DNA from: Saccharina japonica
Taxonomy: Eukaryota; Sar; Phaeophyceae; Laminariales; Laminariaceae
NCBI GenBank assembly: GCA_008828725.1
Contig: MEHQ01001205.1
Span: 120,103 to 184,102, forward strand
DNA length: 64,000 bases
Direction: 5' to 3'
Below, piece after piece: positions 43,020-53,884 of the stretch (its first letter is position 1; the number at the start of each line of letters is the position of its first letter). The translations under genes and the position numbers were made by a program. The notes beneath the pieces are model-generated. The model did not search any database and was not told where the DNA came from. It was given only the letters and a program-made list of their open reading frames with translations.

Positions 43020-43975
43020 AACCGGCGCCGGCGTATGTAGTTCGATTTGCGCTCTGCTCTGCTCTGCCGGCATATCTGTCTATAAAACGCTTCGGGACGT
43101 CTGGCCGCAGGCAACAATTTCTCCATGCGTGAGGCGCAGAATGCAAGCGGAGGCTACGAGTATATACATACCACGGAGCTGAGCTATATATGCCGGCAGC
43201 GGTTTCTCTGCTTGCGTGAGTCGAGAGGTTCCTCTGCTTGCGTGAGGCGCAGAATGCAGGCGGAGGCTACGAATACATATCACGGAGCTGAGCCATATAT
43301 GCCGGCGGCGGTTTCTCCGCTTGCGTCGCTTTTACTGGAGGTGGCGCGACTGCACACACACACACAGATTCATCGCCAACCCCAAGCAATTCGATCGCCA
43401 CTGGAAGGCTGAAATCGGGGAGACGCTTCTCCAGTCGAAAGCCTCATCCCGACGAGCCTCCCTACTCCTGCACACGCCTGCAGCAGGGAGGCTCACGCGC
43501 GATTGAGTAGGGAGGCTTTCTCCCCCAGGAGGTGCATCCTCGATTTCGATTTCCAGTGTCGATTGATTCGCTTGGGGTCGGCGATGAACCCGCGGGCAGC
43601 CGCGCCGCCGCCAACAAAATCGACACGAGCAGAGAAACTGCTGCCGGTATATACCTCAGCTCCGTCGTATGTATACACTCGAAGCCTCCGCTTGCACGTC
43701 CCGCCTGACGCAGGAAGCAATGGCTCAGGTCGGACCTACGCCCAGACGTCCCGAGGCGTGTCAGGTTTGGTGCCGGCAGAGCAGAGCAGAGCAGACCAGA
43801 GCAGAGCACGCATCGAGCACCGGCGCTATTTTCTCTAGTTACTCCTCGTTTTTTGTGCGGTCTTCTGTGTGGCAAACAGTCGAAAGGTGTCCCCACCATA
43901 TATATATCGTACGCGAGAATAAAAACATAACTGTGGTACACCCCCGTTTTTTTTCTGGCAGTTGATGCAGGGTAT
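43020..43975. repeat. F unit 6, variant palindrome
   Basis: The left arm has GCTCTGCCGGCATATCTGTC and GCGGTTTCTCCGCTTGCGTC; the right arm has ACACGAGCAGAGAAACTGC and GCAGAGCAGAGCAGAGC. The centre near 43495 contains GCAGGGAGGCTCACGCGCG. The block AGGCGCAGAATGCA-GCGGAGGCTACGA is duplicated in the left arm. The frame AVSPLASLLLEVARL links it to the other units, but the distal half differs. Confidence 0.6.
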
Positions 43976-44394
43976 TGCGGGAAAACAAAATTGACACGCC
44001 ACTTTTCGCTTAGTGAGTCCCAGACAGGGGGGTATACTAAAAACGAAGTGAACGGGTATCTTAAAAACGAATGTAATAAAACAAAAACCAGCCTTGGCCG
44101 TCTCGTAACACAGAGGGTTTAAAAAAAAAATGGTATTTTGATTAGGCCGGTTCTTATGCGGATCCTATGTATATGCTATTCGGTTCGATTTTGACTTTCG
44201 TTTTGTTGCTTTCTTGACCGTTTTTCACCGGTAAACCGAAGAAATCAGAAAATACACTTATCGGAACCATTCCAGGGCCTCTCCGAGAGGTTCGTACCCA
44301 GTTCAAACCCCCGCTTCTCTCGAGGCGTAGCTCGAATTTTCGCACACGGCGCATAACCCGACGAAAACTTTTGTTCGTTTTTTCTTCTGCCCAC

Positions 44395-44535
44395 CCCATG
44401 TATTATAACTCTTCGCCCTGATTTGTTCTCTCTCCTTCCTATTAATACGAGTAGTCGTTATGTACTCATATCCGGGGTCACAAGCAGTGTATAGGCTCTT
44501 CTCCCTCCTCCCTCCTCCCCCACTACGGTTAATAT
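44395..44535 (-). mobile_element. SINE-A 3' fragment
   Basis: CCACCCCATGTATTAT, CTCATATCCGGGGTCAC and CCCCCACTACGGTTAA. Confidence 0.7.
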
Positions 44536-44537
44536 TA

Positions 44538-44742
44538 CTACTATTTCGGGGGGGCATAGTAAATACTAGTAAATAGGGCCTACGGTAAAGACAAGAAAAA
44601 GTACATATTTTCCCTATTTTTACTAACAATATTTGGTCCGATTTAGGACCCAGGGTACACAGAAAAACCTATATATATATATATATTTCCCTTCGTATTT
44701 GTTTACTGACAATATTTGGTCCTATTTACTATCGTCCCACGA
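44538..44742. mobile_element. MITE-C copy with internal duplication
   Basis: ACTATTTCGGGGGGGCATAG, AGTAAATAGGGCCTACGG, two ATATTTGGTCC blocks and TTTACTATCGTCCCACG, with (TA)n expansion at 44671-44684. Confidence 0.7.
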
Positions 44743-44788
44743 AACGGTGTTATTACTATGATCCCTTGTCATCCGATAATGTGTGGCG

Positions 44789-45041
44789 ACGCGCGCTAAG
44801 GTAGAGGTAGCACTTTTCGGCTCAATCGTTTTCTGAACGATCGGGCTCCTTAACCCAAATTCGTCGTTTTTTCATTTTTGTGACGAAATAGGCTTCAGAG
44901 TCTACTTCGGTCATGATATTTCTCATCCGGCAGCACTTTTATTTTCCTCCAAAATCATTTTTTGGGTGAGGTACGACGCTCCTTAAGTGAGGAGCTCAGA
45001 AAAAAACATGGTGTGCGCACCTCTTTCGTAGCATTCGTCGT
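44789..45041 (-). mobile_element. MITE-B copy
   Basis: GACGCGCGCTAAGGTAGAGG at the left, CACCTCTTTCGTAGCATTCG at the right, with unoccupied GGCTCCTTAACCCAAATTC inside. Confidence 0.75.
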
Positions 45042-45089
45042 GCAGCATGATCTTCAACAGTGATAACTTAAAAATCACTCCGAAAAAAT

Positions 45090-45415
45090 GACGCACGCTA
45101 TCTTAAGGTAGCGGTGCACCATGCTAATAAGCTTTTGCCTTCTGAGGGTGATGTGACTTCAGGAGCTCTACGTATCAATACCTCACCAACAAAATGACCT
45201 TTCGAGAAAAAAAAAATGTGTTTCGAACGCACCCGATCAAACGTTCCCGCGGGGCGGGGGGCCAACGTATAAAATGAAACATTCTTTAACACAGGAATGA
45301 CACCATTCTGACGATTTTTTCTGACGATTCTGACGATCTTGGGGGGATAAGGAGCCCCGTCATTCCGACAAAAATTAAAACAGCCAAAAAAGTGCTACGT
45401 ACCTTCATCGTAGTC
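45090..45415 (+). mobile_element. MITE-B copy
   Basis: GACGCACGCTATCTTAAGG, GCGGTGCACCATGC, GAGGAGCTC-like TCAGGAGCTCTACG, GGGATAAGGAGCCCCGTCA, AACAGCCAAAAAAGTG and CTTCATCGTAGTC. Confidence 0.7.
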
Positions 45416-45419
45416 ATGG

Positions 45420-46125
45420 TGATCTGCAACAGTGATGACTCAAACATACCTCGAGAGTAGACAGCCACGGAAACAACATGGCGTTTGGACCGACTTCAGA
45501 TTTGTGTTGGGGGTGTCATATTTTGGATACTAGTCGCAGCAATGGTGCCAGCTGCGCCCCCGTAGAGAGGAGCGGAGGTTTTGAGCTGCGTGCCTCTCGG
45601 AGAGTTGCTACGTTGACTCGTTCCGAGAAGCGCACAGCCGGGTCCGTCGCTTTGCGGGCGTAAATATGTCTATGATTGTGATTGACTGAAAAGCCCAAAT
45701 CGCATATGTATATACTCAGTAAAAAATGAAATAACCGCATAAGAATCAGCCTTAGCGGGTAGGTGCCTCTCCCATAAAACCCGATTTTTGTCTTGGTCTC
45801 ATTGATACCTCGAGATTGCAAAGGCAGATTTGTTCTTGTTTTTTGTGTGATCAACAGCTGTCACGTTTGACTATCGTTTACAGTGTACCTTTTGAATCGT
45901 GAAGAAAAGGGTACACTCAGACAGAAAAAATAACATTGTCACTCCCATGGGAACAGGCTGTTATCTCATGACGGCAAGTTACATTAACTTCGCTTGTCAG
46001 CCTCATCGGAAATAACGACAAGTTAGGACCTAGATTATGTGCAGTAGATCGTGAAAAACTGTCATCTAGATCGAAAAGGCAATTATCAAAATAGGAAAAT
46101 CGGTTGTTCTCTCATGACGGAATTT
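45420..46125. other. Gene-free stretch with MITE remnant
   Basis: 45575-45760 shares blocks (CTCTCGGAGAG, CCGCATAAGAA-CAGCC) in inverted order with 44145-44300. 46070-46122 resembles one arm of the 24931 MITE (AATAGGAAAATCGGTTGTT). An open minus-strand frame at 45516-45854 overlaps these and is not called. Confidence 0.4.
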
Positions 46126-46735
46126 TTGAGACATAGATGATGTACAGTTCATGATCTGTCATCTATGTGATCTACAGTTCACCGTGATCTATCATCTAGA
46201 TGATCTACAGTTCACCGTAATATGCCGCCGTGGTACAAATATTATCAATCCGCTGTAATCCTATGCCGGCAGGTTAGGACATGTAGGATATAGATATATC
46301 TGTCACATAGATGATCTACAGTTCATGATCTGTCATCTAGATGATCTACAGTTTATGGTCTGTCATCTAGATGATCTGCAGTTCACCGTGATCTGCGGCC
46401 GTGGTAAAAATGTATCGACCCGCTGTAATCCCATGCCGGCAGGTTAGGACATAGATTATCTAGATCGTGGTATCTATCATCTAGATGATGTACAGTTCAT
46501 GATCTGTCTTCCAGACGTTGTACAGTTCATGATCTGTCATCTAGATGATATACAGTTCATGATTTGTCATCTAGGTGATATACAGTTCATGATATGTCAT
46601 ATAAATGATGTACAGTTCATGATTTGCCATCGAGACGATCTACAGTTCATGATCTGTCATCTAGACGATCTACAAGTCATGATCTGTCATCTAGATGATC
46701 TACAATTCATGATCTGCCATCTATCCGGTAGTGGT
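46125..46735. repeat. About 30-bp minisatellite CATCTAGATGATCTACAG
   Basis: About 17 units of GTCATCTAGATGATCTACAG plus TTCATGATCT, with two longer inserts (TGCCGCCGTGGTA and TGCCGGCAGGTTAGGACAT). It lies in the presumed intron downstream of the exon ending at 46768. A related unit occurs at 10340-10800. Confidence 0.85.
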
Positions 46736-46767
46736 GAAAACACACACATGCATATATACCGACTCAC

Positions 46768-47522
46768 ATCCTCCAAGTCTCCATTGCTGTGCGGGAGCGG
46801 TGACGACATCCCTGATGCTCTCGCGGTCGGCAAGGTCGGCAGAGGAGGAGCTGCCGGTGCTGGTGACGGTTCGTCTGTCTCTCCCGAAACCGTCTCCTCG
46901 TCTTCCACGAAGGGCCGCGGAGCGTCCAATATGTTCCGACTCACATCCTCCAGGTCTCCATTGGTGTGCGGGAGCGCTGACGACATCCCTGATGCTCTCA
47001 CGGTCGGCAAGGTCGGCAGAGGAGGAGCTGTTGTTGCTGGTGACGGTTCGTTTGTCTCTCCTGAAACCGTCTCCTCGTCTTCCACGAAGGGCCGCGGAGC
47101 ATCCAACGCGGTCGACCCTTCTCCCGCAGCAATCGGGTTGAGGCCAGCATCAGCACCAGCACCAGCCGCGAAAATCGGTCGAGGCGTGCCCAGAAACATC
47201 AACCATCTTGCGGGGACCGGCAGACCGGCGTCGGCAGCGGCCGCGGCGAGCCGAACGAAGCGCCTGCGCCTCTCCCTCCGGCGGCGGCGGGCTTTGACGC
47301 GCTTGTAGTAGCGCTTGGGGTACCGTCCGAACAGGTAGGCGTCGACGATGTCCGCGCTGATCGCCCGGGCGACGTAGATGAGGACGTTCCGGAAACGGGC
47401 CAGAATCGGATTTTTTTGCGGGAGCGGAGGCTTCTGGCGGAACCTGCTCCAGCCGCGGTTACTGCTGTCCTGGTCCTCGTCTCCGTCTTCGCAGTCTATG
47501 CTGCATTGCCCTGCTCTGGCCT
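46768..47522 (-). CDS. Exon of an unidentified minus-strand gene with an in-frame 59-residue duplication
   Basis: On the minus strand a C/T-rich tract ending CCGCTCCAG precedes 47522. The frame runs without a stop to a GTGAGT donor after GAT at 46768. In order: an acidic DCEDGDEDQDSSNRGW, FRNVLIYVARAISADIVDAY (possible helix or membrane-associated segment), a strongly basic YKRVKARRRRRERRRRF, an Ala-rich region, then two tandem 59-residue repeats containing LDAPRPFVEDEETVSGET, SPAPAAPPLPTLPT and RASGMSSPLPHSNGDLEDV. Repeat copies differ at about ten residues. The basic stretch could be a nuclear localisation or RNA-binding signal (inference). The ATG start is not in this exon. No family is recognised. 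Confidence 0.6.
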
Positions 47523-47579
47523 GGAGCGGCACGAGCGAGCGAGCGAGCGTGGTGGCAGCGGTTGGAAAGAAGGACCTTT

Positions 47580-47800
47580 ATTATTAGGGCGGGTTTTTTT
47601 TTGTCGAAAAAAGTATTTTTTTGTCCTCCTGCCAAGGGTGGACAAAAAAAAAGAGAAAACGACACCACACTCGTAGGAAGATCAGAATGAAAAACAAACC
47701 GGATCGCTGTGATCACAGGACGAAATGAGCGAAAATGATTTTTTTTCTTTTTTTTCTTTTTTTTCACTTGGTTTTAGAGACCCTCCCTATATGTTTTTCG
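47580..47800. other. Gene-free T-rich stretch
   Basis: T-rich, with several TTTTTTTTCTT runs. On the minus strand it lies just upstream of the exon at 47522 and could be intron. Confidence 0.4.
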
Positions 47801-47804
47801 CTGA

Positions 47805-48215
47805 TAGGAGGGGGGGGGGGGGGGGGTGCTTCATTTTCAAGCATGGCCGTAGTCGTATGACCATAGACCCTCGCATCCCTACAATACCGGGACAGAGCAT
47901 GTCGGGTTTTCACCGACCAGACAGACATTGCTAGCACCAAGCGCGAAGCGCCGTGAGGTGTTGGGCGAGTCGCATGAAGGCTGAGCTGCATCCCACTAAG
48001 AACCGCTTGCCAGGTGGACTTGCGTATGGATGACAGCTTCAATGAGTTAATGTAATGTCTGGTGTGGCTACTTCCCCAGACAGCAATGGGAGCACTATGT
48101 ATCTGCCTCATGAATGCCTTACCATATCACACTACGTGATACGATAATTCCCCTTCTGCGGAGATGAGGTTATCAACCCGGCACAAATGATCTAACAAGA
48201 CCGGCAGTATGGGTG
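47805..48215 (-). mobile_element. SINE-B, longest single copy
   Basis: The minus strand runs from GGCGGTCACCCATACTGCC and GATCATTTGTGCCGGG through CGTATCACGTAGTGTGATA, GTAAGGCATTCATGAGG, AGTAGCCACACCAGAC, CATGCGACTCGCCCAACACC, TCACGGCGCTTCGCGC, GTGAAAACCCGACATGC and GGGATGCGAGGGTCTATGG to a C-run (G-run at 47810-47826 on plus). It gives the family's full length of about 400 bp. I see no convincing tRNA head. Confidence 0.85.
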
Positions 48216-48219
48216 ACCG

Positions 48220-48730
48220 CCAAAAAAAAAAAAAAGAGAGAGGGGGGGGGGTCATTAAAAAAAAAGTTGACTTATTGCTTCCTGGGATCACAACGGTCCG
48301 GTTTTTCCCTCCAATAAAGGGGGGGGTAGTGGAGTGTCGGGGATTCAGATCCGCACGCACCCTTGCTCCTGCGTATATAGATTCTCTGATGTTCCTGATT
48401 ATATTTTCCTGGTTTAATTTCTTGCTTTTTTTTCTTTTTTTTCCCCTGAAAAAGAGGAATTTTGCCCTAAATTTCGTGATATTCCTGAGTTTATTTCTTG
48501 TTTTTTTGTATTTTTTGCTGCGTTTTTTTTTTCGAGGGGGGGATTCCTAAAAGCACAATTCTATTATATAATAATACGAGTAAGCGTTCTTGCTGTCTTT
48601 CCCTACTCTCTCTCTGTTTATTTTCCTTGTTTAGGAAACATACTGCTCTTTTTCCCTCTGTTCTCTTTTTGTTTTTTTCGTTTTTGCAAGAATAAAAAGG
48701 GGGGAAAAAACAGGAGACATACGTACGAAC
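48220..48730. other. Gene-free A/T-tract-rich stretch
   Basis: A- and T-homopolymers and a G-run at 48242-48250. Several open frames on both strands are low-complexity shadows. Confidence 0.4.
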
Positions 48731-48764
48731 ATGCATGTCAATGTACATTTGATGATAACGGTAC

Positions 48765-48919
48765 CTGAGAGTCAGCAGACGCGCCCTCAGTAGCGGTGAT
48801 CGAGTCGTCCACAGTAGCATAATAAGTATCCCGACCGTCCAGCAGCTGAAGCCGCTCAGCAGGGGTGCCCCACCAATGCAATACGACCCTCTCCCCAGGC
48901 GCAGTCGCCCCGATTGCAG

Positions 48920-48960
<41 letters not shown>

Positions 48961-49280
48961 ATGGTGGTGACGGTGGTGGCGGTAATCTCACCAATGGCGG
49001 TCATGGCACACTGGTCCGTATTCTGGCAGGGGCGAGACCCGGTGGGTATAGCTCCGACTGGGACGCTCGTGTCGGGGCCTAAGGGGGGGTCGGTCGGCCG
49101 TTTTGCCGCCCGCATAGGAGTCATCGGCGCTGAAGTGCTGTCGGCATGCTGGTCGGCTAAGGTAGCATAGGCGGCTAACAGCCCAAGCCGCTGACACCTG
49201 TACTCATTTGGTTCGAAGAACCAAGAGTAGCAAAATACGGCCGTAACAAACAGTATTATGAGCAAAAATGAAATGGGATA
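48765..49280 (-). CDS. Exon with a membrane segment and poly-Ser linker, unidentified gene
   Basis: Minus strand: AG at the end of CACAGCAGCAG precedes 49280 and donor GTACCG follows the CAG codon at 48765, giving exactly 172 codons in phase 0. It begins YPISFLLIILFVTAVFCYSW, a strong hydrophobic membrane helix, followed by FFEPNEYRCQRLGLLAAYA. A Pro/Thr-rich region and a poly-Ser run (from CTG/CAG-type triplets at 48918-48957) come next, then PGERVVLHWWGTPAERLQLL, DGRDTYYATVDDS and GASADSQ. The order suggests a type II or signal-anchored protein with a disordered linker and a folded distal part. Frame upstream of 49280 is closed by a stop, so an earlier exon is needed. Family not recognised. 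Confidence 0.6.
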
Positions 49281-49319
49281 CTGCTGCTGTGCCGGCTATA
49301 TGTGTGGTGTATATGCAGT

Positions 49320-49800
49320 ACTTTTCCTCAGTTGAGTGGTGTACTAATAGTCATTTAAAGTCAGTAGTAGTAAGTAATAGTCAGTAAAGTAATAGTCAGT
49401 ACTAGTCAGTAATAGTCAGTAATAGTCTGTCAAAAACAGGTTCATAAGTACGTACAGTTGTTGGGGCGAAGAGTGGTATGATAAGTATTACCTGGTACAG
49501 TATACCATGCCCCTATCGCGAAAGAGAAGACAGCCAACCAATAGCAGGGAGTGCGCTGGACAGACCATGGTTGATGGACTATGATGGACTATGGTTGATG
49601 CATAATGGATGGTGGATAATGGATGAAGGATGATGCATTGCCATGCCTTCTGGCGGTTGGAGGAAAATCGATGCTATGATACCTGCGTACTATATACGTG
49701 ATGTGCAAGCACAGGGTGGGGGTAGGGAGTAGATTGTCGAGCTACTCAGGGATTCACGAACAAAATAACTAAATCGACACCCCCACTTTTTCCTTTGAGT
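49320..49800. other. Gene-free stretch with AGTAATAGTC and GGATGATGGA short repeats
   Basis: AGTAATAGTCAGT occurs about five times (49365-49430), and TGATGGACTATGG/GGATAATGGATG at 49568-49640. No exon supported. Confidence 0.5.
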
Positions 49801-49807
49801 CCCAGAC

Positions 49808-49943
49808 ATGAGAGGGTTGTACTCATGTTGTGCACGGCCGTAGTCATATGACCATAGACCCTCGCATCCCTACAATGCCGGGACGGAGCGCGTTGGGTTT
49901 TCACCAACCAGGCAGACATTGCTTGCACCAAGCGCGAAACGCC
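49808..49943 (-). mobile_element. SINE-B 3' fragment
   Basis: On plus: GTTGTACTCATGTTGTGCAC, GGCCGTAGTCATATGACC, ACCCTCGCATCCCTAC, GGACGGAGCGCG, CACCAACCAGGCAGAC and ACCAAGCGCGAAACGCC. Confidence 0.8.
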
Positions 49944-50174
49944 CGAACTTTGACCTGAAAACTTGACACCTCATACTTAAGGGAAAACCAAAGGGATTGC
50001 CAACTGCAACATTTTGATTTTTGTTTTTTTCCGTCAGTTGTAGCCAAAACCAATTTTCTTTTTTTCTGAAATCTGCCTAGTTCACGAAAAAATAAATAAA
50101 TAAAAATGATGCAGTTGGCAATCCGTTCGTTTTGCCTTTAAGTAGGACGTGTCAAGTTTTCAGTTCAAAACTCG
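49944..50174. mobile_element. 231-bp foldback MITE
   Basis: Ends CGAACTTTGACCTGAAAAC and GTTTTCAGTTCAAAACTCG are inverted with three differences. CTTGACACCTCATACTTAAG opposite CTTTAAGTAGGACGTGTC and GGGATTGCCAACTGCA opposite TGCAGTTGGCAATCC continue the pairing. Confidence 0.8.
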
Positions 50175-50321
50175 AAAAACCAACTGAGAAAGTGCCTGAC
50201 CAACTAAAAAGCTATTCTTGGCCAGCCCAGCCTGTACTGTTTTGAAGTTTGTTTCTCATTCTGACCTTGGGAAGGAGTGTTGCTCCGTTATCTGGTATAA
50301 TGTTTTATCTTGTGCTCCTGA

Positions 50322-50335
50322 GCTACTACTACTAT

Positions 50336-50413
<78 letters not shown>
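50322..50413. repeat. (CTA)n microsatellite
   Basis: About 30 CTA triplets ending in CTGCTACGG. Leu-, Tyr- and Ser-run frames here are artefacts. Confidence 0.95.
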
Positions 50414-50414
<1 letters not shown>

Positions 50415-50469
50415 GCTACGGTAGAGGTACTGTAATATCACGGTACACACACTGTAGGACTGGTGTTCT

Positions 50470-50640
50470 GTCTCCCAGTAAGGCAGGCGGTGGTGTGCCA
50501 TTAAGGCAATATGACCGCCTTATAGAGGGAAGGCGCCTTATTCATTCCAGGGTATGAGTGCAATTCCCCAGGCGCGCCAAGCGATCTTGACCGCCTTATA
50601 TCGGGATACCGCCTTATCATACCCAGACCGCCTCATGAGG
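50470..50640 (+). mobile_element. MITE-D copy
   Basis: CCAGTAAGGCAGGCGGTGGT, ATATGACCGCCTTATAGAGG, CGCCAAGCGATCTTGACCGC and TTATATCGGGATACCGCC. Inverted relative to 5125-5262. Confidence 0.7.
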
Positions 50641-50720
50641 GGGGGGGGGGCGTACTCATTTGTTGCTTGCCTTAGCCATTTGACCATTGACCACTCATCC
50701 TTTTCGAGACGGAGAAATGG
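50641..50720 (-). mobile_element. LINE-type 3' module at a G-run
   Basis: On plus: G-run, CGTACTCATTTGTTGCTTGC, CTTAGCCATTTGACCATTG and CGAGACGGAG, the reverse complement of the LINE end at 63760-63836. Confidence 0.75.
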
Positions 50721-50919
50721 GGGGGGGGGGGCTATTGTAGTACACTACTAAGTATTACCTTTTGGCCTTGATTATATACCGAGTACCTATGAATATCTAT
50801 GTATGTATGATTTCCGATTCGGCTCAGAGCTTATGTTCGTACTTTCGTATTTTCGAGAGTCTTCGGGGTGCCAACGAACGGGAGAGAAGACAGAAAAGGC
50901 GGCGAGAGAGTCGACTCAC

Positions 50920-51035
50920 GTGGAGGGAGGCCCTCCTAACGCCGCTGCAGAGGGTGGCGGCTTATTGGTGAAATCCGCTGCACAAGGCAGCGCTATGGCC
51001 GCAGCCACTAAGGAGAAGACGCTTATCCTTCTCAT
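50920..51035 (-). CDS. First exon encoding a signal peptide, unidentified gene
   Basis: Minus strand: ATG at 51035-51033 (context ACGATGAG), then MRRISVFSLVAAAIALPC, a compact signal peptide with an Arg pair, a hydrophobic core and a small-residue cleavage region (PCAAD). FTNKPPPSAAALGGPPS follows. A perfect GTGAGT donor begins at 50919; the exon ends in phase 2. The product should enter the secretory route or, in algae with complex plastids, could use a bipartite signal; there is no FVAP-like motif to decide. The next exon is not identified: the nearest candidate downstream (49280-48765) starts in phase 0 and does not fit directly. Confidence 0.55.
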
Positions 51036-51059
51036 CGTTCTTCCTGCACGATAAACAGA

Positions 51060-52130
51060 ACAAAAAAACATTAAAACAAAACGAAGTAGATGAGCGCGGG
51101 AGGGGGAAGGGGGGGGGGGGGGTGTCGACCGCATGCTGACAAGATTATACGCAAACATCGTAGACGGACGTTCACTATGTATTTGAATCAGTATCAATGG
51201 GAAAATACTTGAACATAATTACATATAGTTCTGTATAGCTGGCAAAAACGATCGCTTGAGCAAAAATAAACAATAAATGAGCGTGGGGGGGACGGCCAAC
51301 CGCACGCTGGCAAAACAAACCTGCAGAGCACAAAACGTTCACTTCTTATATATACGAACTATTTAGAAAGAAAGGCAAGAGAATCGCTGCAGAAACGATC
51401 GTTGGCCCACAAATATTAAATGAGTGCAGGATGTACGACGAGGAGGAGGAGGGGGAGGAGGCTCGACCGCATGCTGACCAGAAAAGGGACAACAAGTAAG
51501 CACGAGAGAAAACGATCGCGCTGAAGGCTGCCATCATTATCATCACACGACTACAGCCAAAGAAGCATAGTGTCCAATATGTAGCATGTATGTGTGCTCT
51601 TTTACGTACTGTGGAGGGATGGGGGAAGCGGACGCTGGACGAGACTGCAGGCGCATCGTGACACATATACCAACCTGTAGAATAGCAACGTTATGACGAC
51701 AACACTGTATAATAATACGTCCCGTCCTTGTACACATGTCATACTATGCATACAGCAGCAACAGAACAACGGCGGCAGCAGCACCAGCAGTCGTGTATAC
51801 CACAGGCAGACAAGGTCCTGCACATATATATGCAGAGGCCGGCCCGCTTCAACAACGACTTCATCACAACGATGTTCGTCGTGCATTCCAGTTCGTTCTT
51901 CTCTGCGGAGGAGGAAGGGAGGGATCGATTCCAATTTTCACACGAACAGCAGTAAAAAAAGTCAGTTGACATCGCACGGAGTGAGAACCCTCTCCGCGAC
52001 ACCTGTCTATGTACCAGGGGTACGTGCTATATCGAGCACTACAGCCTTACCTCACCGTGTGTGGTGTATGCTCAGACCTATCTGATACCAGCGCAGACTC
52101 TTTGGCTGATCACTCAGTTGGCGGTCCTCT
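51060..52130. other. Gene-poor stretch, unassigned
   Basis: Poly-G at 51107-51121. Short units GAGCGTGGGGGGGACGG and CGACCGCATGCTGAC recur at 51090-51140, 51275-51310 and 51455-51480, a weak tandem repeat. 51690-52010 has overlapping open frames on both strands without decisive splice pairs. Confidence 0.4.
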
Positions 52131-52132
52131 GT

Positions 52133-52168
52133 GCTCTGTGCTCTGTGCTCTGTGCTCTGTGCTCTGAT
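52133..52168. repeat. TGCTCTG short tandem repeat
   Basis: Five copies of TGCTCTG. Confidence 0.85.
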
Positions 52169-52779
52169 GACGCAACACTGGTAGGAGCTCGTACAGAGCG
52201 GCGGGTTTAGAGATGGGTCGTCGGTACTGCTGCTGTCGGTATTTACGGATTGTTTTTCGTATGTATGAAAATTGCACACCTTGGACGACAGATCATCTAC
52301 AGATACATCATATAAATTAGACACATCAGATAGATCATCTAGATCGTCTATTGTAGATCCTAACCTGTTGTCCTGAGGTGCTGTGATGGATCTGTATACT
52401 CGTAGTACAGATAGATCTACAGCTTCCACCAGCCAACGTGAGCTGTAGATCATACAGATCATACAGATCATACATATCATCTGCCTGAAAGATCTAGATC
52501 GTGATCTATGTACAGATGATCTACGAATCCAGGGGGTGAAACTATTCGAAAGGTAGAGCAGCTGGGAGTTCAACCAATTGAGTGGTTGATACACTTTCCT
52601 CTACGCGATTAAAAAATGCGGAGGAACTGCTGGGCTCGGTCAATACCGACGGATGGACCATATTTTGAATTTTCAACCATCTTGTTTAGGTATTCACGCC
52701 GCATTTTTTACGCCAGAACGTCCCAACGTTCCTCTGTTTTGACATCTCCAGCCTGGGGGGCACGCAGCACCGCGGCAGT

Positions 52780-53720
52780 CGAGCTTCTGCCTGTAGCAGC
52801 AGCAGCAGCAGCAGTAGCAGCAGCAGTGTACGAGGCACCTATATGCCTTCGATCCCGGTCAAGGCATCTCATCAATCAGACCCCAGATACATCAAGCGTC
52901 ATCGAGAACAACAGGGGGTTGGCCTTTCGACGCGGTGAGGAACGAACAACCGCAATACGTATACACTACAGTACGTATATCATAAGAAGCGCATCGGAAC
53001 TCGAGTGAGCGTGCTTGTGCTTCTCGTTCTACTCGTAGTAGCGTGTGCCAAGCACTCGTCGTACATGTTTGTCGCGAATCGCCACCAGTATGGTCAGGAA
53101 GGAATCGGATTCCTTTTTCCCAAGGCCTCTTATCGCTCAGACACCACCATCAGATACACCAGAAACACCACACTCATTGTTATTACATCAAGCAAGAGCG
53201 TTGGCCCGCACCCGAGGGAGAACGAAGACCACGGGGTTGATATTTCGACGAGGAATGAACGACCGCGATATACTCGTGCATCGCTCATCGGAGCTCGAGT
53301 GACTGACTGTGCTCGTGCTCGTGCTCTTTGGAGCGTGTGCCAGGTACTCGTCGTACATGTTTGTCGTGAATCGTCCCTGTGATTGGGAAAGGCCTCTCAT
53401 CGATCAGACACCAAATACACCAGCAGCAGCAGCAACTCCAAGTACTCGTATGATACGTACATCAAGGAAGAGCGTTGGGCTCGCGGCAGGGAGGACAAGG
53501 AGGAGGGTAGGATTTCGACGCGGTGAGGAATGAACGACCACGATACGTTCATATACGTATGATGTACTTGTATATAGCTCCTTGGAGCTCGAGTGATTGT
53601 ACTTGTACTGGTAGAGTATAATATAAGGTTTGCTCGTATACGAAGTATATGTGTGTCGTGAATCGTCGCTGTGGCCAGGAAGGAGGTTTAATACGTTCGG
53701 TCAAGGCCTATTATACGGGG
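52780..53720 (+). repeat. About 300-bp tandem repeat, three to four units, frame partly conserved
   Basis: Units start near 52780, 53040, 53330 and 53640. They share CTCGTCGTACATGTTTGTCG, CCTCTCATCGATCAGACACC, ATACACCAG, TTTCGACG-GGTGAGGAATGAACGACC and TCGGAACTCGAGTGA. In one plus frame the units read RPLI-QTP then FRRGE and end SELE-stop (units 1 and 2). A fifth remnant lies at 54668-54735. Exon or gene-family relic status is undecided. Confidence 0.6.
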
Positions 53721-53832
53721 GGTCACAGTAAATAGGACCTACGGTGTACCCAAAAACCTACCAGGTATATGTTTAGCTATTTTTACAAATATGCTTTGGT
53801 CCTATTTGCTATGGTCCCTCGTACGTAATAGA
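53703..53832. mobile_element. MITE-C copy
   Basis: TATTATACGGGGGGTCACAG, TAAATAGGACCTACGG, CTTTGGTCCTATTTGC and TATGGTCCCTCGTACG. Confidence 0.8.
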
Positions 53833-53884
53833 TCTTATTTATCAGACAACACCAGAAAATACCAGATACTGCAAATACTGCACA

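Noticed and set aside
45516-45854. Minus-strand open frame with a possible acceptor at TTTTCAG
   Set aside because: Overlaps blocks shared in inverted order with 44145-44300, so it is probably repeat; no partner exon.
50218-50557. Open frames with Leu, Tyr or Ser runs
   Set aside because: Created by the (CTA)n tract.
51602-51934. Cys/Leu-rich minus-strand frame with a GTACGT donor-like end
   Set aside because: Both strands are open, start and acceptor are uncertain, and no motif is seen.
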